DNA of 32,914 nucleotides from Thermoproteota archaeon (GCA_030130125.1 JARZZM010000051.1:1-32914); one strand, 5' to 3'. Counted from the stretch's first letter, positions 1 to 8,025 are shown. Notes: generated from the letters alone by a model not told the origin. Numbers and translations are program-made.

Positions 1-612
1 GCTATAGCCTCCAGCCTGCTTACAATAATCGTCACCTCCGCCTCTAGCTCAACAGTCTATCTCAAGGAGGGATTGGTAAATCTCAAGGCGGCACTGACGT
101 TGGAACCTTCAACCGCCTTGGGGGCTATCGCGGGGGCCTCTATGACCATAGGCCTGCCTTCGAACCTAGTTGAGAGAATCTTCGGATTCGGACTTATCGC
201 TATTTCTCTGATCATGCTCGCTAGGACATTCGCACGACCCAGAGAGGAGGGCGAGGTGAAACACTGGGCCCTCGGTGTTCTCTCGTCGTTCTTCGCCGGC
301 ATGGCCTCGGGGATGTTCGGCATAGGAGGGGGTGTCCTCAAGGTGCCTATAATGAATCTAGCAATGGGAATGCCGATAAAAGAAGCTGTGGCGACCAGTT
401 CCTTCATGGTGGGTCTCACCGCCTCCTCTGGGAGTATGGTCTATGCCATCAAGGGGTTCGTCGATCCCGTCTTGGTCCTTGGATTCGCGCTGGGAATAAT
501 ACCGGGGGCCACTCTGGGTGCAAAATCGCTCAAGGGCATGAAATCCAAGTATATAAAGCTCATCTTCGCATTAGTGCTTCTCTACGCGGGGATCAAGCTC
601 GTGGGATGGTGA
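1..612 (+). CDS. TauE/SafE family membrane permease, 5' end outside window
   Basis: The reading frame is open from base 1 with no credible start, so the N-terminus lies outside the window; the visible 203 residues are roughly the C-terminal three quarters. TauE/SafE proteins are multi-span permeases linked to export or import of small organic or inorganic anions, often sulfur compounds. The family signature is seen in both halves: a Thr-Ser-rich 'TS...SSS' helix at the start and, in the second half, GMFGIGGGVLKVP followed by AVATSSFM. Several hydrophobic helices with Gly-rich turns follow, ending in a helix just before the TGA. The DUF1634 gene begins 10 bases downstream, a pairing often seen for this family, so the two are probably co-transcribed. 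The substrate cannot be read from the sequence. Confidence 0.9.
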   Translation, partial: AIASSLLTIIVTSASSSTVYLKEGLVNLKAALTLEPSTALGAIAGASMTIGLPSNLVERIFGFGLIAISLIMLARTFARPREEGEVKHWALGVLSSFFAGMASGMFGIGGGVLKVPIMNLAMGMPIKEAVATSSFMVGLTASSGSMVYAIKGFVDPVLVLGFALGIIPGATLGAKSLKGMKSKYIKLIFALVLLYAGIKLVGW

Positions 613-621
613 GGTGATTAT

Positions 622-891
622 TTGGACGTTGATCTAGGGAATCTCCCCTCCTTCCTCAGGTGGGGCGTCATTCTGGGGCTTTCCGTGCTGGCAGCGGGTA
701 TTGCGATCGAGCACTTCTCTGGAAACTCCTTGATCAGAGAAGCAGGTCTCTTCCTTATAGTGTTGACTCCCGCGAGCTTCTTAGTGGCGCTTTCCTACAG
801 GATGTTCACTGAGGGAGAGTACAAGATAGCGGTTCTTTCTCTGCTGACCCTATCTGTGGTGGTGATCTCAGCTCTCCTATCGCTGAGCTGA
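622..891 (+). CDS. DUF1634-type small membrane protein
   Basis: This 89-residue protein starts at TTG, preceded by GAGGTGAT that also spans the stop of the permease gene. It has three hydrophobic segments, at about residues 12-30, 41-60 and 68-88, with short loops and little else. Length, topology and position directly behind a TauE/SafE gene match the DUF1634 family of predicted membrane proteins. No function is established for that family; the gene order suggests an accessory subunit or regulator of the permease, which is inference. The downstream MFS gene follows after 19 bases, so the three genes may form one transcript. Confidence 0.75.
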   Translation: MDVDLGNLPSFLRWGVILGLSVLAAGIAIEHFSGNSLIREAGLFLIVLTPASFLVALSYRMFTEGEYKIAVLSLLTLSVVVISALLSLS

Positions 892-910
892 ACTGAGCTG
901 AGGTGATGAA

Positions 911-2143
911 TTGCCCTCATCACCGCTCAAATCAGAAACCGGTAAGAAGGCCCTGAGACTGTCCATCAACTCCTTCTTCCAAGGCACATCCATGAGCTTC
1001 ACCTTCTTCCTGCTTTATGCTTACGGTGTGGACAAGTTTGGTCTCTCTCCCACTGAAGTGGCCATAGCTATCTCAATAGGGGGTCTCTCCAGCGCTGTAA
1101 CCCAGCCCCTCTGGGGATGGCTGGTGGATAGGTCTGCTAGGAGAAGGAGGTCCCTCATGTTGGCAGGTTACCTTCTCTCCGCTGTGTCCATATATTGGGT
1201 ATACAACTCCCGAGCGAGCTTGGAGTTTTACGCGGCGGGAGCTATGCTCAACTCGTTCATGGGGATGTCGAACTCTGCATGGTTGGCGATTTTGGGTGAT
1301 CTGACTGCATTGGAGGAGAGAGGAAGGATCTCTGGGGTGACCAGCACGTTCTCAACGCTGGGAACTGCGGTGTTTTCACCCATCGCTGGAATGGTCATGG
1401 ATGCGTTCGGCTACTGGTTCGCCAGCCTGGTCGGCGTCAGCCAGTTCCTCTTGGCTGCTGGAACCGTATGCCTAATTCCTCACAGAGTACCGACACCTCA
1501 GGCCGCCGGAGAGGATGAAAGTGGTAGGAAGGGAGCAAAATCAGATCACGTGGGGGGAAGCTACAGGCCGTTCCTCATAGCCAGCGTTCTGTGGTCTTTG
1601 ATATGGTCTCTAGCATGGCCACTCTTCTCTGTAGCTCAGATCAAGGTGTACGGGTTGAGTAAGGCGGAGATAGGTCTCATAAGCACCATTGCCAACGTCA
1701 CAAGGCTGATCCTGCAGCCCTTGTGGGGGTTCATGGCTGACAGGGTAGGGAGGAAGATCCTCTTAGTGATGTCCCCAGCCTTCGCTGCAGCAATTCCGTT
1801 CTCATACTCGCTGGGGAGCGACCTCATCCACATCCTGATAGGAACAGCTGTGGGCATGGTGGGGTTCTCAATGTACTTCGTGGCCTCGCCAACCTACCTC
1901 TTAGATGCATCCTCCCCTGAGAGGCGCGGTTCAGCTGTCTCAACATTCAATGCCCTCACATCGCTCACCAACTCAGTGGCACCGCTAATAGGTGGGGCGC
2001 TAGGTGACCTACTCGGGGTAAGGGAGACCATGCTCCTGCTGGGGTTCACTAGGCTCTTCTCCAGTTTGTTTTTCGTCAAGATACCTGAAACGCTCAGAAG
2101 GGAGAGAGAAGGGAGGAGATTATGGAGAAGACTTCCTTTCTGA
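911..2143 (+). CDS. Major facilitator superfamily transporter
   Basis: This is a 410-residue, 12-helix secondary transporter of the cytoplasmic membrane. The MFS loop 2-3 motif is clear in the first half (GWLVDRSARRRR) and its pseudo-repeat appears in the second half (GFMADRVGRKILL), as expected for the duplicated fold. A charged, poorly conserved central loop around residues 195-220 separates the two six-helix bundles. The start is TTG at 911, preceded by AGGTGAT at 901-907. The last 50 bases overlap the 3' end of the adenylate kinase gene on the opposite strand. Substrate and direction are unknown. It lies behind the TauE/DUF1634 pair and may share its transcript. Confidence 0.9.
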   Translation: MPSSPLKSETGKKALRLSINSFFQGTSMSFTFFLLYAYGVDKFGLSPTEVAIAISIGGLSSAVTQPLWGWLVDRSARRRRSLMLAGYLLSAVSIYWVYNSRASLEFYAAGAMLNSFMGMSNSAWLAILGDLTALEERGRISGVTSTFSTLGTAVFSPIAGMVMDAFGYWFASLVGVSQFLLAAGTVCLIPHRVPTPQAAGEDESGRKGAKSDHVGGSYRPFLIASVLWSLIWSLAWPLFSVAQIKVYGLSKAEIGLISTIANVTRLILQPLWGFMADRVGRKILLVMSPAFAAAIPFSYSLGSDLIHILIGTAVGMVGFSMYFVASPTYLLDASSPERRGSAVSTFNALTSLTNSVAPLIGGALGDLLGVRETMLLLGFTRLFSSLFFVKIPETLRREREGRRLWRRLPF

Positions 2144-2750
2144 CCCCTTCCACATCTTTAGACGCATCTATTCTTACAAGGAGTCCCTTGTCCTCGTAGT
2201 ACTTTATTAGAGGGCTAGTTTCCTTGTTAAACACGTCCAACCTCCTCAGTATCTTCTCGTAGCAATCGTCGCTCCTCTGATAGAGCTTGCCGCCGCACTC
2301 GCATCTCCTCGCATCTGGTGGAGGATCATAGAAGACGTTGTAGGATCTACCACAACTCTCGCAGACCAGGCGGCCCATCATCCGTCGAAGGACGGTCAGC
2401 TCGTCGACATCGAAGAAGAGCACCGCTGTTAGGGACCTTCTCCTCGCGTTAAGGAACTTTTCAAGCCATTCGGCCTGTTCTAGATTCCTGGGAAATCCAT
2501 CCAACACGAACCCTTTCTCCATGGCCTCTGACAGCCTCTTCTCCAAGACCCGATACACTATGTCGTCGGGTACCAAGAGGCCCCTCTCCATGTACCCTTT
2601 TATTGTCTCGCCAAGTTCCGAACCGCTCCTCACCTCCTCCTTAAGGAGTTCGCTCATGATCAGCCTAGGAACTTTGAATTTCTCGGAGATGAAGGCGCCT
2701 TGAGTTCCCTTTCCGGCTCCAGGCCTGCCTAGAAGCACGAGACGGAGCAT
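2094..2750 (-). CDS. adk: Adenylate kinase with zinc-type LID
   Basis: Adenylate kinase interconverts ATP + AMP and 2 ADP in the cytosol. The protein opens with the P-loop GRPGAGKGT, followed by the AMP-binding region, the DGFPRN signature and an RRxxG-containing LID. The LID has four cysteines in a CESC ... CEC arrangement followed by a Gly-Gly turn, pointing to a structural zinc. The 218-residue length suits the long-LID bacterial/eukaryotic-like type rather than the short trimeric archaeal AdkA type. I chose the ATG at 2750 because the conserved MLRLVLLG begins there and GAGGTG lies about 9 bases upstream; an in-frame GTG at 2762 would add four residues and sits inside that ribosome binding site. 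The 3' end overlaps the MFS gene by 50 bases. Confidence 0.92.
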   Translation of the reverse strand: MLRLVLLGRPGAGKGTQGAFISEKFKVPRLIMSELLKEEVRSGSELGETIKGYMERGLLVPDDIVYRVLEKRLSEAMEKGFVLDGFPRNLEQAEWLEKFLNARRRSLTAVLFFDVDELTVLRRMMGRLVCESCGRSYNVFYDPPPDARRCECGGKLYQRSDDCYEKILRRLDVFNKETSPLIKYYEDKGLLVRIDASKDVEGVRKEVFSIISSLLSPF

Positions 2751-2810
2751 CTCACCGCACACCTCTTCAGGTCAGGTTGGACACTGATGGGCTGGGTAGC
2801 GCGGGAAAGC

Positions 2811-2820
2811 GTATAAGTTC
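2811..2820 (+). promoter_or_regulatory. TATA box for the M20 peptidase gene
   Basis: The sequence GTATAAGTTC is centred about 25 bases before the ATG at 2839, with a purine-rich BRE-like GGGAAAGC before it. At this spacing transcription would start at or next to the ATG, giving a leaderless mRNA, and no ribosome binding site is seen. Read on the other strand it is GAACTTATAC, about 64 bases before the adk start, so it could also serve adk with a leader of roughly 40 bases. Confidence 0.6.
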
Positions 2821-2838
2821 TTACCCCCAATCAGACAT

Positions 2839-4032
2839 ATGAACGATGAAGAGATGTTCCAATTTCTGATGGATCTGGTTCGCCTCGATACTAACGCAAC
2901 AGAGAGGAAGAACTACTGGGAAGCAGCCCGGATGATAGAGGAGAAGGCAAAAGAGCTCGGATTGAATACCCATATTCATGTACACAGGGATGATAAGGGG
3001 GAGGTCCCCAACGTCATAGCGTGGGCCGATGTAGGGGCGGATAAGAACCTTATCCTCCTGTCTCACTACGACGTGGTGCCCGCTAGGGGTCCTTGGAAGC
3101 TCGACAGCAGAGAATTCGATCCCTTCGACCCCCAGAGGGTGGGAGGGAGGATATACGGAAGGGGAGCTGCAGATGACAAGTCAGCCATAGTCCTGAGTCT
3201 TTCGGCGGCTAAGAGGATTCTGGATAAGGGATCAGGCAGGTACAACCCTGTAGTAGTTGTGGTAGGGGATGAGGAAGTTGGAGGGACTGGTGTATTCGCT
3301 GTAGCCGAGAAGGGCTTTGAGGAGGTCGGTGTGAGGCCTGACAGGGTCGTGGTGATAGATGCCGCTCCCGATTTCGTGGGCATAGGTGCGAGCGGTGTGA
3401 TCCACGGCGAAATAGTTGTGAAGGGGAGGGGAGGCCATGCTGGTAGGCCCTTCGCAGCTCTCAACCCGGTTCACCAAGCCATAGCCATAGCCAACGATCT
3501 GCTCACTGGTTTCTCACAGGAACATGCTTCCAGACTGTCGGTAGTCCCGGCACCCCGTGGATCCCCTGTCCCCAAGCTTTGGGGGAGGTTCAGCCTGACC
3601 ATAATGAGGGCCGGCGACAAGCACAATGTTGTACCTCCGGAGGCGACTCTGGGGTTCGATATAAGGTTCATACCGGATGAGAAGAAGGATGATGTGATTG
3701 GGAGGTTTTTGGCTGCCGTCTCCTCTGCCGCAATCAAGTTCGGTGCCGAGGTAGAGGTCAGGTTCGAGGAGACCCTGAACCCTGGTTGGATGACCCACCC
3801 GGATCACGAGTTTGTGAGGGAAGTGCTGGACAGCTACGAAAAGTTCTTCGGGAGGAGGGATGTGGCCGGATCCCTCGGAGGTAATGATGGGTTCGTGTTC
3901 GCAGGTAAGGGCATACCAACGGTCTCCGTTGGAACGATAGAGGTGGAAAGCAGGGCTCACGGCGACTTGGAGAACGTCAGGGAGGATATAGTGATCAGGA
4001 TCAGGGACCTGCTGGTGGACCTGATGTCCTGA
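2839..4032 (+). CDS. M20 family metallopeptidase (ArgE/DapE/carboxypeptidase type)
   Basis: This is a 397-residue cytosolic two-zinc hydrolase of the M20 family, whose members remove acyl or amino-acid groups from small amide substrates. Visible metal and catalytic motifs are SHYDVV (His76, Asp78), GAADDKSA (bridging Asp113), GDEEVGG (Glu145/Glu146), a later Asp in VVIDAAPD and a C-terminal SRAHG histidine. The middle third (about 180-300) is the lid or dimerisation domain, with the typical RGGHAGRP. Members include acetylornithine and succinyl-diaminopimelate deacylases and dipeptidases; no biosynthetic neighbours point to one, so the substrate stays open. Promoter spacing suggests leaderless translation from the ATG. 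The convergent HTH/zinc-ribbon gene ends 22 bases past its stop. Confidence 0.92.
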   Translation: MNDEEMFQFLMDLVRLDTNATERKNYWEAARMIEEKAKELGLNTHIHVHRDDKGEVPNVIAWADVGADKNLILLSHYDVVPARGPWKLDSREFDPFDPQRVGGRIYGRGAADDKSAIVLSLSAAKRILDKGSGRYNPVVVVVGDEEVGGTGVFAVAEKGFEEVGVRPDRVVVIDAAPDFVGIGASGVIHGEIVVKGRGGHAGRPFAALNPVHQAIAIANDLLTGFSQEHASRLSVVPAPRGSPVPKLWGRFSLTIMRAGDKHNVVPPEATLGFDIRFIPDEKKDDVIGRFLAAVSSAAIKFGAEVEVRFEETLNPGWMTHPDHEFVREVLDSYEKFFGRRDVAGSLGGNDGFVFAGKGIPTVSVGTIEVESRAHGDLENVREDIVIRIRDLLVDLMS

Positions 4033-4054
4033 TCCATCCTCCCACATTGCCAGT

Positions 4055-4351
4055 TCATTTTATTATGAATCTAGGTGGCTCTATCCACTCACTTCCACAC
4101 TTGGGGCATTTACTGGGCTTCCGTGGCTTCTTAAGGTTCCTGAACACGTACCCGCACTTTCTGCAGACCGGAGGTTCCATCAGGAGCGTCTTGCCGTACT
4201 TGGCCCTAACCGTCTTCGCTATGTGTTCCAAGTGTCTGTAGATCTCCCTAGCTTCTCTCGGGTCCATGCCCATCTCTCTGGCTATGTCGTCAACAGACAG
4301 CGGTTCCCCGGAGTTCATGAGGAGCTCTAATATCTTCTCCCTAGAACTCAT
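4055..4351 (-). CDS. HTH-zinc ribbon transcriptional regulator
   Basis: This 98-residue protein joins an N-terminal winged-helix-like segment (about residues 3-50, with LSVDDIAREMGMDPREAREIY) to a C-terminal zinc ribbon with Cys63-x2-Cys66 and Cys82-x2-Cys85. The layout matches the archaeal family of predicted transcriptional regulators with an HTH fused to a zinc ribbon (COG3357 type). Its targets are unknown. The ATG at 4351 lies about 24 bases from a TATA element and has no ribosome binding site, so it is probably leaderless. It is divergent from the cyclo-ligase gene across only 51 bases, which makes that gene a natural candidate target; this is inference from position. Confidence 0.8.
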   Translation of the reverse strand: MSSREKILELLMNSGEPLSVDDIAREMGMDPREAREIYRHLEHIAKTVRAKYGKTLLMEPPVCRKCGYVFRNLKKPRKPSKCPKCGSEWIEPPRFIIK

Positions 4352-4370
4352 CCAGCCTTAAGCTGAGCTC

Positions 4371-4380
4371 ATTATTTAAG
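4371..4380. promoter_or_regulatory. Shared bidirectional TATA element
   Basis: The element ATTATTTAAG on the plus strand (CTTAAATAAT on the minus strand) is centred about 24 bases from the minus-strand ATG at 4351 and about 27 bases from the plus-strand ATG at 4403. It is the only AT-rich stretch in the 51-base gap and neither gene has a ribosome binding site. Both genes are therefore probably leaderless and driven from the same TATA sequence in opposite directions, perhaps exclusively of one another. Confidence 0.6.
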
Positions 4381-4402
4381 CTAGTTAGGGGATCCTCGGT
4401 CG

Positions 4403-5113
4403 ATGGATGTGAAGGAGGAGAAAAGAAGGATCAGAGAGATTGTCTGGAAGAGGCTTGAGAGAGAGGGGGTAGCTCTCTTCCCGAAGCCCATAAGGGGACG
4501 CATCCCCAACTTCAAGGGAGCCGAGAGGGCCGCGATCAACCTCACCTTCCAGCCCGAGTGGAGGTCTGCTGAAGTCGTGTTCGTCAACCCGGACTCCCCA
4601 CAGAAGTTCGTGAGGATGCTGGGCCTCATGCAAGGGAAGCTCGTGATAATGGCAACCCCTAGGCTGAGGGAGGGCTTCCTGATACTCGATCCCAGGGAGA
4701 TAGTTCCAGCGAACTACGAGCGAGCGGCCACGATCAGGGGCGCTTTCAAGTACGGGAGGAAGGTGAGGCTCGATCTCCCCCGGATCGACATGAAGGTCAC
4801 TGGATCAGTCGCCGTCGATCTGGAGGGAGGTAGACTGGGGAAGGGGCACGGGTTCTCCGACATAGAGTATGGTATATTGGGGGAGATCGGTGCCATATCT
4901 GAGGAGACGCCCGTAGCGACAACGGTGCACGAGCTTCAGATAGTCGAGAGAGTTCCGAGGGAGGAGCACGACATGCCGGTGTACCTGATAGCCACGCCAG
5001 AGAGAGTAATGAGGACCGGCGCTAAGGGGAGACCCTGCATACTCTGGGACGAGCTGGACGAGCGATTGTTATCCGAGATACCCTTGCTGACCCTACTCAG
5101 GGAGAGGCGCTGA
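4403..5113 (+). CDS. 5-formyltetrahydrofolate cyclo-ligase family protein
   Basis: This 236-residue protein resembles 5-formyl-THF cyclo-ligase (methenyl-THF synthetase, COG0212), which uses ATP to turn 5-formyl-tetrahydrofolate into 5,10-methenyl-tetrahydrofolate in the cytosol. The N-terminal helix carries basic residues (KEEKRRIREIVW), and the family's Gly-rich nucleotide-binding signature appears as GKGHGFSDIEYGIL near residues 152-165. The C-terminal part after residue 195 is less conserved. Archaea often use tetrahydromethanopterin instead of folate, so the real substrate may differ from the family name. Leaderless translation from the ATG at 4403 is likely. Its 3' end overlaps the Lrp-family gene by 17 bases on the other strand. 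Confidence 0.82.
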   Translation: MDVKEEKRRIREIVWKRLEREGVALFPKPIRGRIPNFKGAERAAINLTFQPEWRSAEVVFVNPDSPQKFVRMLGLMQGKLVIMATPRLREGFLILDPREIVPANYERAATIRGAFKYGRKVRLDLPRIDMKVTGSVAVDLEGGRLGKGHGFSDIEYGILGEIGAISEETPVATTVHELQIVERVPREEHDMPVYLIATPERVMRTGAKGRPCILWDELDERLLSEIPLLTLLRERR

Positions 5114-5603
5114 AGACCTTACTCATGGGGAAGAGACCCTCGTGAGGACTCTTGAGGACCATGAGTGTGTGCGTCCTCTCTACGTCTGGATGCCTCGCTA
5201 GCTCGGTGACGAGGAACTTCGTCAATTCGTCCATGCTTCGGGCCCTAACCTTGAGCAGGATGTCATAATCTCCAGTGATTATGTGAGCTTCCTCTACCCA
5301 CGGGAGATCGGGCCTAGATTCGGATTCGGCTGCTATGTTTTCTATGAAGATCTCTTGGTTAGATTTATCACCTACTGGCTTTCCCCTCCTTATCTGGACC
5401 AGGACGAAGGCAGTCAACTGGTATCCAAGTTTTTTGTAGTTTATTATCGCCGTAAATCCCTTCACATATCCAGATTCGACCAGTTTCTTGAATCTGGAGG
5501 TTAGGGTTGTCCTAGGAGCCTTAACTCTTTTCGCAAGCTCGGTTAGGGTAATCCTCCCATTTTTTATAATCTCGTCGAGTATGCGGGCATCCAGTTTGTC
5601 CAT
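5097..5603 (-). CDS. Lrp/AsnC family transcriptional regulator
   Basis: This is a 168-residue DNA-binding protein. Residues 1-60 form the AsnC-type HTH (MDKLDARILDEIIKNGRITL ... RTTLTSRFKKLVESGYV). The rest is the RAM/effector-binding ligand domain (VEEAHIITGDYDILLKVRARS), which in this family binds amino acids or other small ligands and mediates oligomerisation. Residues 95-120 (about) contain an insertion (GKPVGDKSNQEIFIENIAAE) not usual for minimal family members. The ATG at 5603 lies 25 bases from a TATA box without a ribosome binding site, so it is likely leaderless. It sits downstream of feoB on the same strand but with its own promoter. Targets are unknown. Confidence 0.9.
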   Translation of the reverse strand: MDKLDARILDEIIKNGRITLTELAKRVKAPRTTLTSRFKKLVESGYVKGFTAIINYKKLGYQLTAFVLVQIRRGKPVGDKSNQEIFIENIAAESESRPDLPWVEEAHIITGDYDILLKVRARSMDELTKFLVTELARHPDVERTHTLMVLKSPHEGLFPMSKVFSASP

Positions 5604-5623
5604 CGAGTTTTATGACGACTACG

Positions 5624-5633
5624 AAATTAAAAT
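5624..5633 (-). promoter_or_regulatory. TATA box of the Lrp-family gene
   Basis: On the minus strand the sequence is ATTTTAATTT, centred about 25 bases before the ATG at 5603. It lies just after the feoB stop codon, so the same AT-rich stretch could also help end feoAB transcription. No ribosome binding site precedes the ATG. Confidence 0.55.
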
Positions 5634-5640
5634 TTGGGCC

Positions 5641-7737
5641 TCAGGAGAGACCCATCAGAATGCCGACCCAGTACGCCATCCCGGCCAGTAGGAGCGCCAG
5701 CGATATCTCAATTGCCACCGTCAACAGGACGTATTTCCCAATTCTCAGCTCTGAGAAGAGGGCTGCGACAGTTGCGAGACAGGGTACGTAGTAGTTCATT
5801 GCTAGGGCCATGGACACAGCCTTGAGAGGAGTTATACCCATGGACCTCAGGGCCTCCACGGGGTCAGCTGCGCCGGTTATGCTGGAGAAGGTTATGAGGA
5901 GCCCTTCCTTCGCCACGAACCCTACCTCGAAGGCGAGAGCATACCTCCAATCGGGCAACCCTATGAGGGAGGTCACTGGAGTCAGTAGATTGCCTAGGAT
6001 GGCCGCGTAACTCATAGATATGTCTCCTTGTGACAGGTAACCAGTGGGCCCGAAATTAAGGAGAAACCATGTGGTTACTCCAAGGAAGAATATGAGCAAT
6101 CCCGCCTTCTTCACGAAGTGCTCCGTGTTGCTCCTCGCGTACCACCATATGACCCTGAGGCTGGGCCTGTGGTATGGAGGGAGCTCCATGACTAGGTCGG
6201 GCGCGTACTCCACCTTGAACACTAGCTTGTTCAGGACCTTTGACGTCAGTAGGTAGAGAACGAAGCTCAGGAGGTACACGGAGACTGTCAGGGCCGACTG
6301 CTCCAAGGGGTTCGTGAAGGCGGCGGAAGCGAGTGCCAGCAGCACAAGGAGGCGGGCCTGACAGGGGATGAGGGGCGAAGCCATGGCGGCAACCATTCTC
6401 TCTCGGTCATCGTCCATGGCTCGGGTGGACACTACGGCCGCTACGCTGCATCCCATGCCCAAGGCTGCGGGAAAGAAAGCTCTGCCACTCAATCCAAATC
6501 TCCTGAACAGATTGTCGAGGGACACAGCCGCCCTAGGGAAGAGCCCACTGTCCTGCATGGCGCCGAGAAACACGTAAGCCATCAGGAGGAGGGGAATGAA
6601 GGACGCGAGCGTGCCGATGCTTCCTATTATACCGTCGGAGACGAGGCCCACCAACCAGTCCTCGTATCCTATAGAGGTCAACCATTCCGAGAGAACGGAG
6701 GATAGCCAATCGAAGAGGGAACCTAAGATGCCAGATAGGCTGTACTCCTCCACGAGGACAGCTAGTTCGGTGTATCCCATGTGGTCTAAGAGTATGTTAA
6801 GCGGGAAACCGGTATTAACCGCGAAGATCAGGAAGAACGTGAAAAGAATCAGGAGAACTGATGCCACAGGACCCGCCACTGGATGGAGCATCAGCTGATC
6901 CAGCTTCTCGGTGAGGGTGGGGGCAGCCAGCCTCACCCTCGTCACGGTGGAGCTAACGATCTCGTCTATCAGCGAGTATCGGGAGCTTATGGCTATCCTC
7001 TCCGGATCCTCCCCAAGCTCAATTCTAGCCCGTTCCCTGATGGAATGCACTTTCCTAGCCAGTTCCGGATTCTCCTTCCTCAGCTCATCTAGAAGGACGT
7101 CATCTCCCTCTAAGAGGCGAACAGCGGCCCAACGACTCGGATATTTATCGAGAGCACCCTTATCTCTGATTAACCCCTCTACCTCGTGGATGAAGGTCTC
7201 CAGTCCGTTGTAGTCGACCCTGAGGGGGCAGGTCCTCACCCTTCCTTGGGCCACATCCAAGATCCTGTCCAAGAGTACACCCAAGCCGATACCCTTCAGG
7301 GCGGAAACTGGAACAACCGGAACCCCTAGCTTGGATTCCAGTCCCCCAGTATCTATATGTATTCCCCTCTTCTCAGCCGCATCTATCATGTTCAAAGCTA
7401 TCACTGCCTTCCGGTAGAGTTCAAGGGCCATTACCGCGAAGTATAGGGACTTCTCCAAGGAGGTAGCGTCCACTACTATGACGATTACATCTGGCTTCTC
7501 CTCTACTATGAATTCTCTCGCTATTTTCTCCCCTATGTCCTGAGCGGAAAGGCTGTACGTTCCAGGGAGGTCAATTATCCTAAGAGCGATCCCGTGGTGT
7601 TCTGCTTTTCCCTCGGCCCTCTGGAGTGTGACTCCTGGCCAGTTAGCGACGTGAACGTCACCTCCCGTTATCCTGTTGAAGAGTGTGCTTTTACCCACGT
7701 TTGGAGAGCCCGCCAGCGCTACCAGCACCTCGCTCAC
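5641..7737 (-). CDS. feoB: Ferrous iron transport protein B
   Basis: FeoB is the membrane permease for Fe(II) uptake, with an N-terminal cytosolic GTPase. The 698-residue product has G1 GSPNVGKS (residues 10-17), G3 DLPGTY (from residue 56) and G4 NMID (from residue 116). A helical spacer runs to about residue 270, followed by two Gate-like membrane halves with the conserved FIPLLLMAYVFLGAMQDSG and GMGCSVAAV segments. I chose GTG at 7737 because GGAGGTGAT sits just upstream and the start overlaps the feoA stop by 4 bases (GTGA), a classic coupled junction; an upstream in-frame GTG at 7755 would put that site inside the gene. It is the second gene of the feoAB operon. No feoC is seen. Confidence 0.96.
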   Translation of the reverse strand: MSEVLVALAGSPNVGKSTLFNRITGGDVHVANWPGVTLQRAEGKAEHHGIALRIIDLPGTYSLSAQDIGEKIAREFIVEEKPDVIVIVVDATSLEKSLYFAVMALELYRKAVIALNMIDAAEKRGIHIDTGGLESKLGVPVVPVSALKGIGLGVLLDRILDVAQGRVRTCPLRVDYNGLETFIHEVEGLIRDKGALDKYPSRWAAVRLLEGDDVLLDELRKENPELARKVHSIRERARIELGEDPERIAISSRYSLIDEIVSSTVTRVRLAAPTLTEKLDQLMLHPVAGPVASVLLILFTFFLIFAVNTGFPLNILLDHMGYTELAVLVEEYSLSGILGSLFDWLSSVLSEWLTSIGYEDWLVGLVSDGIIGSIGTLASFIPLLLMAYVFLGAMQDSGLFPRAAVSLDNLFRRFGLSGRAFFPAALGMGCSVAAVVSTRAMDDDRERMVAAMASPLIPCQARLLVLLALASAAFTNPLEQSALTVSVYLLSFVLYLLTSKVLNKLVFKVEYAPDLVMELPPYHRPSLRVIWWYARSNTEHFVKKAGLLIFFLGVTTWFLLNFGPTGYLSQGDISMSYAAILGNLLTPVTSLIGLPDWRYALAFEVGFVAKEGLLITFSSITGAADPVEALRSMGITPLKAVSMALAMNYYVPCLATVAALFSELRIGKYVLLTVAIEISLALLLAGMAYWVGILMGLS

Positions 7738-7970
7738 GGGATCACCTCCACCCACACGCGGGAGGCGACGTTCCTTCCCAAGGCCAATGTCATCCCTCTA
7801 ACCCTGAGGACGACTGGCCCCACTGAATTCGAGATAACCTCCACCACTTCTCCTGGGAGGAGGCCCAGCTCCATCAGCCTCCTAGCCTTCCCCCTGCCCA
7901 CATTCATCGTTACGATGCGACCTCTCTGACCCGGTCTCAACGCGATTAGAGGCAGTAAGTTTCCGTCCAT
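7734..7970 (-). CDS. feoA: Ferrous iron transport protein A
   Basis: FeoA is a small cytosolic SH3-like protein needed for FeoB-dependent iron uptake. The 78-residue product has the usual pattern: LRPGQRGRIV, then RRLMELGLLPGEVVEV and a terminal LALGRNVASRVWV beta-strand region. I chose the ATG at 7970 because GGAGGGGAGG lies just upstream and 78 residues is the usual size; a second ATG at 7988 would add six residues but falls inside the iron-box operator. The stop overlaps the feoB start by 4 bases. Regulation by a DtxR/IdeR-type iron repressor is suggested by the operator at 7987-8005. Confidence 0.92.
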   Translation of the reverse strand: MDGNLLPLIALRPGQRGRIVTMNVGRGKARRLMELGLLPGEVVEVISNSVGPVVLRVRGMTLALGRNVASRVWVEVIP

Positions 7971-7986
7971 CGCCTCCCCTCCGAGC

Positions 7987-8005
7987 ATAAGTTAGGCTAA
8001 CCTAA
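7987..8005. promoter_or_regulatory. DtxR/IdeR-type iron box
   Basis: By my count 17 of 19 bases match the DtxR/IdeR iron-box consensus TTAGGTTAGGCTAACCTAA; the mismatches are in the first four bases. The core is the inverted repeat GTTAGG-CTAA-CCTAAC. The site overlaps the predicted transcription start (about 8003) of feoAB, ideal for repression by metal-loaded regulator. The consensus is known mostly from actinobacteria, but archaeal DtxR-family regulators bind related sites. No DtxR-family gene is in the window. Confidence 0.75.
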
Positions 8006-8025
8006 CTTCTAGGGGAGCTCACTGC

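Noticed and set aside
7738-7755. Upstream GTG start for feoB
   Set aside because: The ribosome binding site GGAGGTGAT would be inside the gene; GTG at 7737 overlaps the feoA stop as expected.
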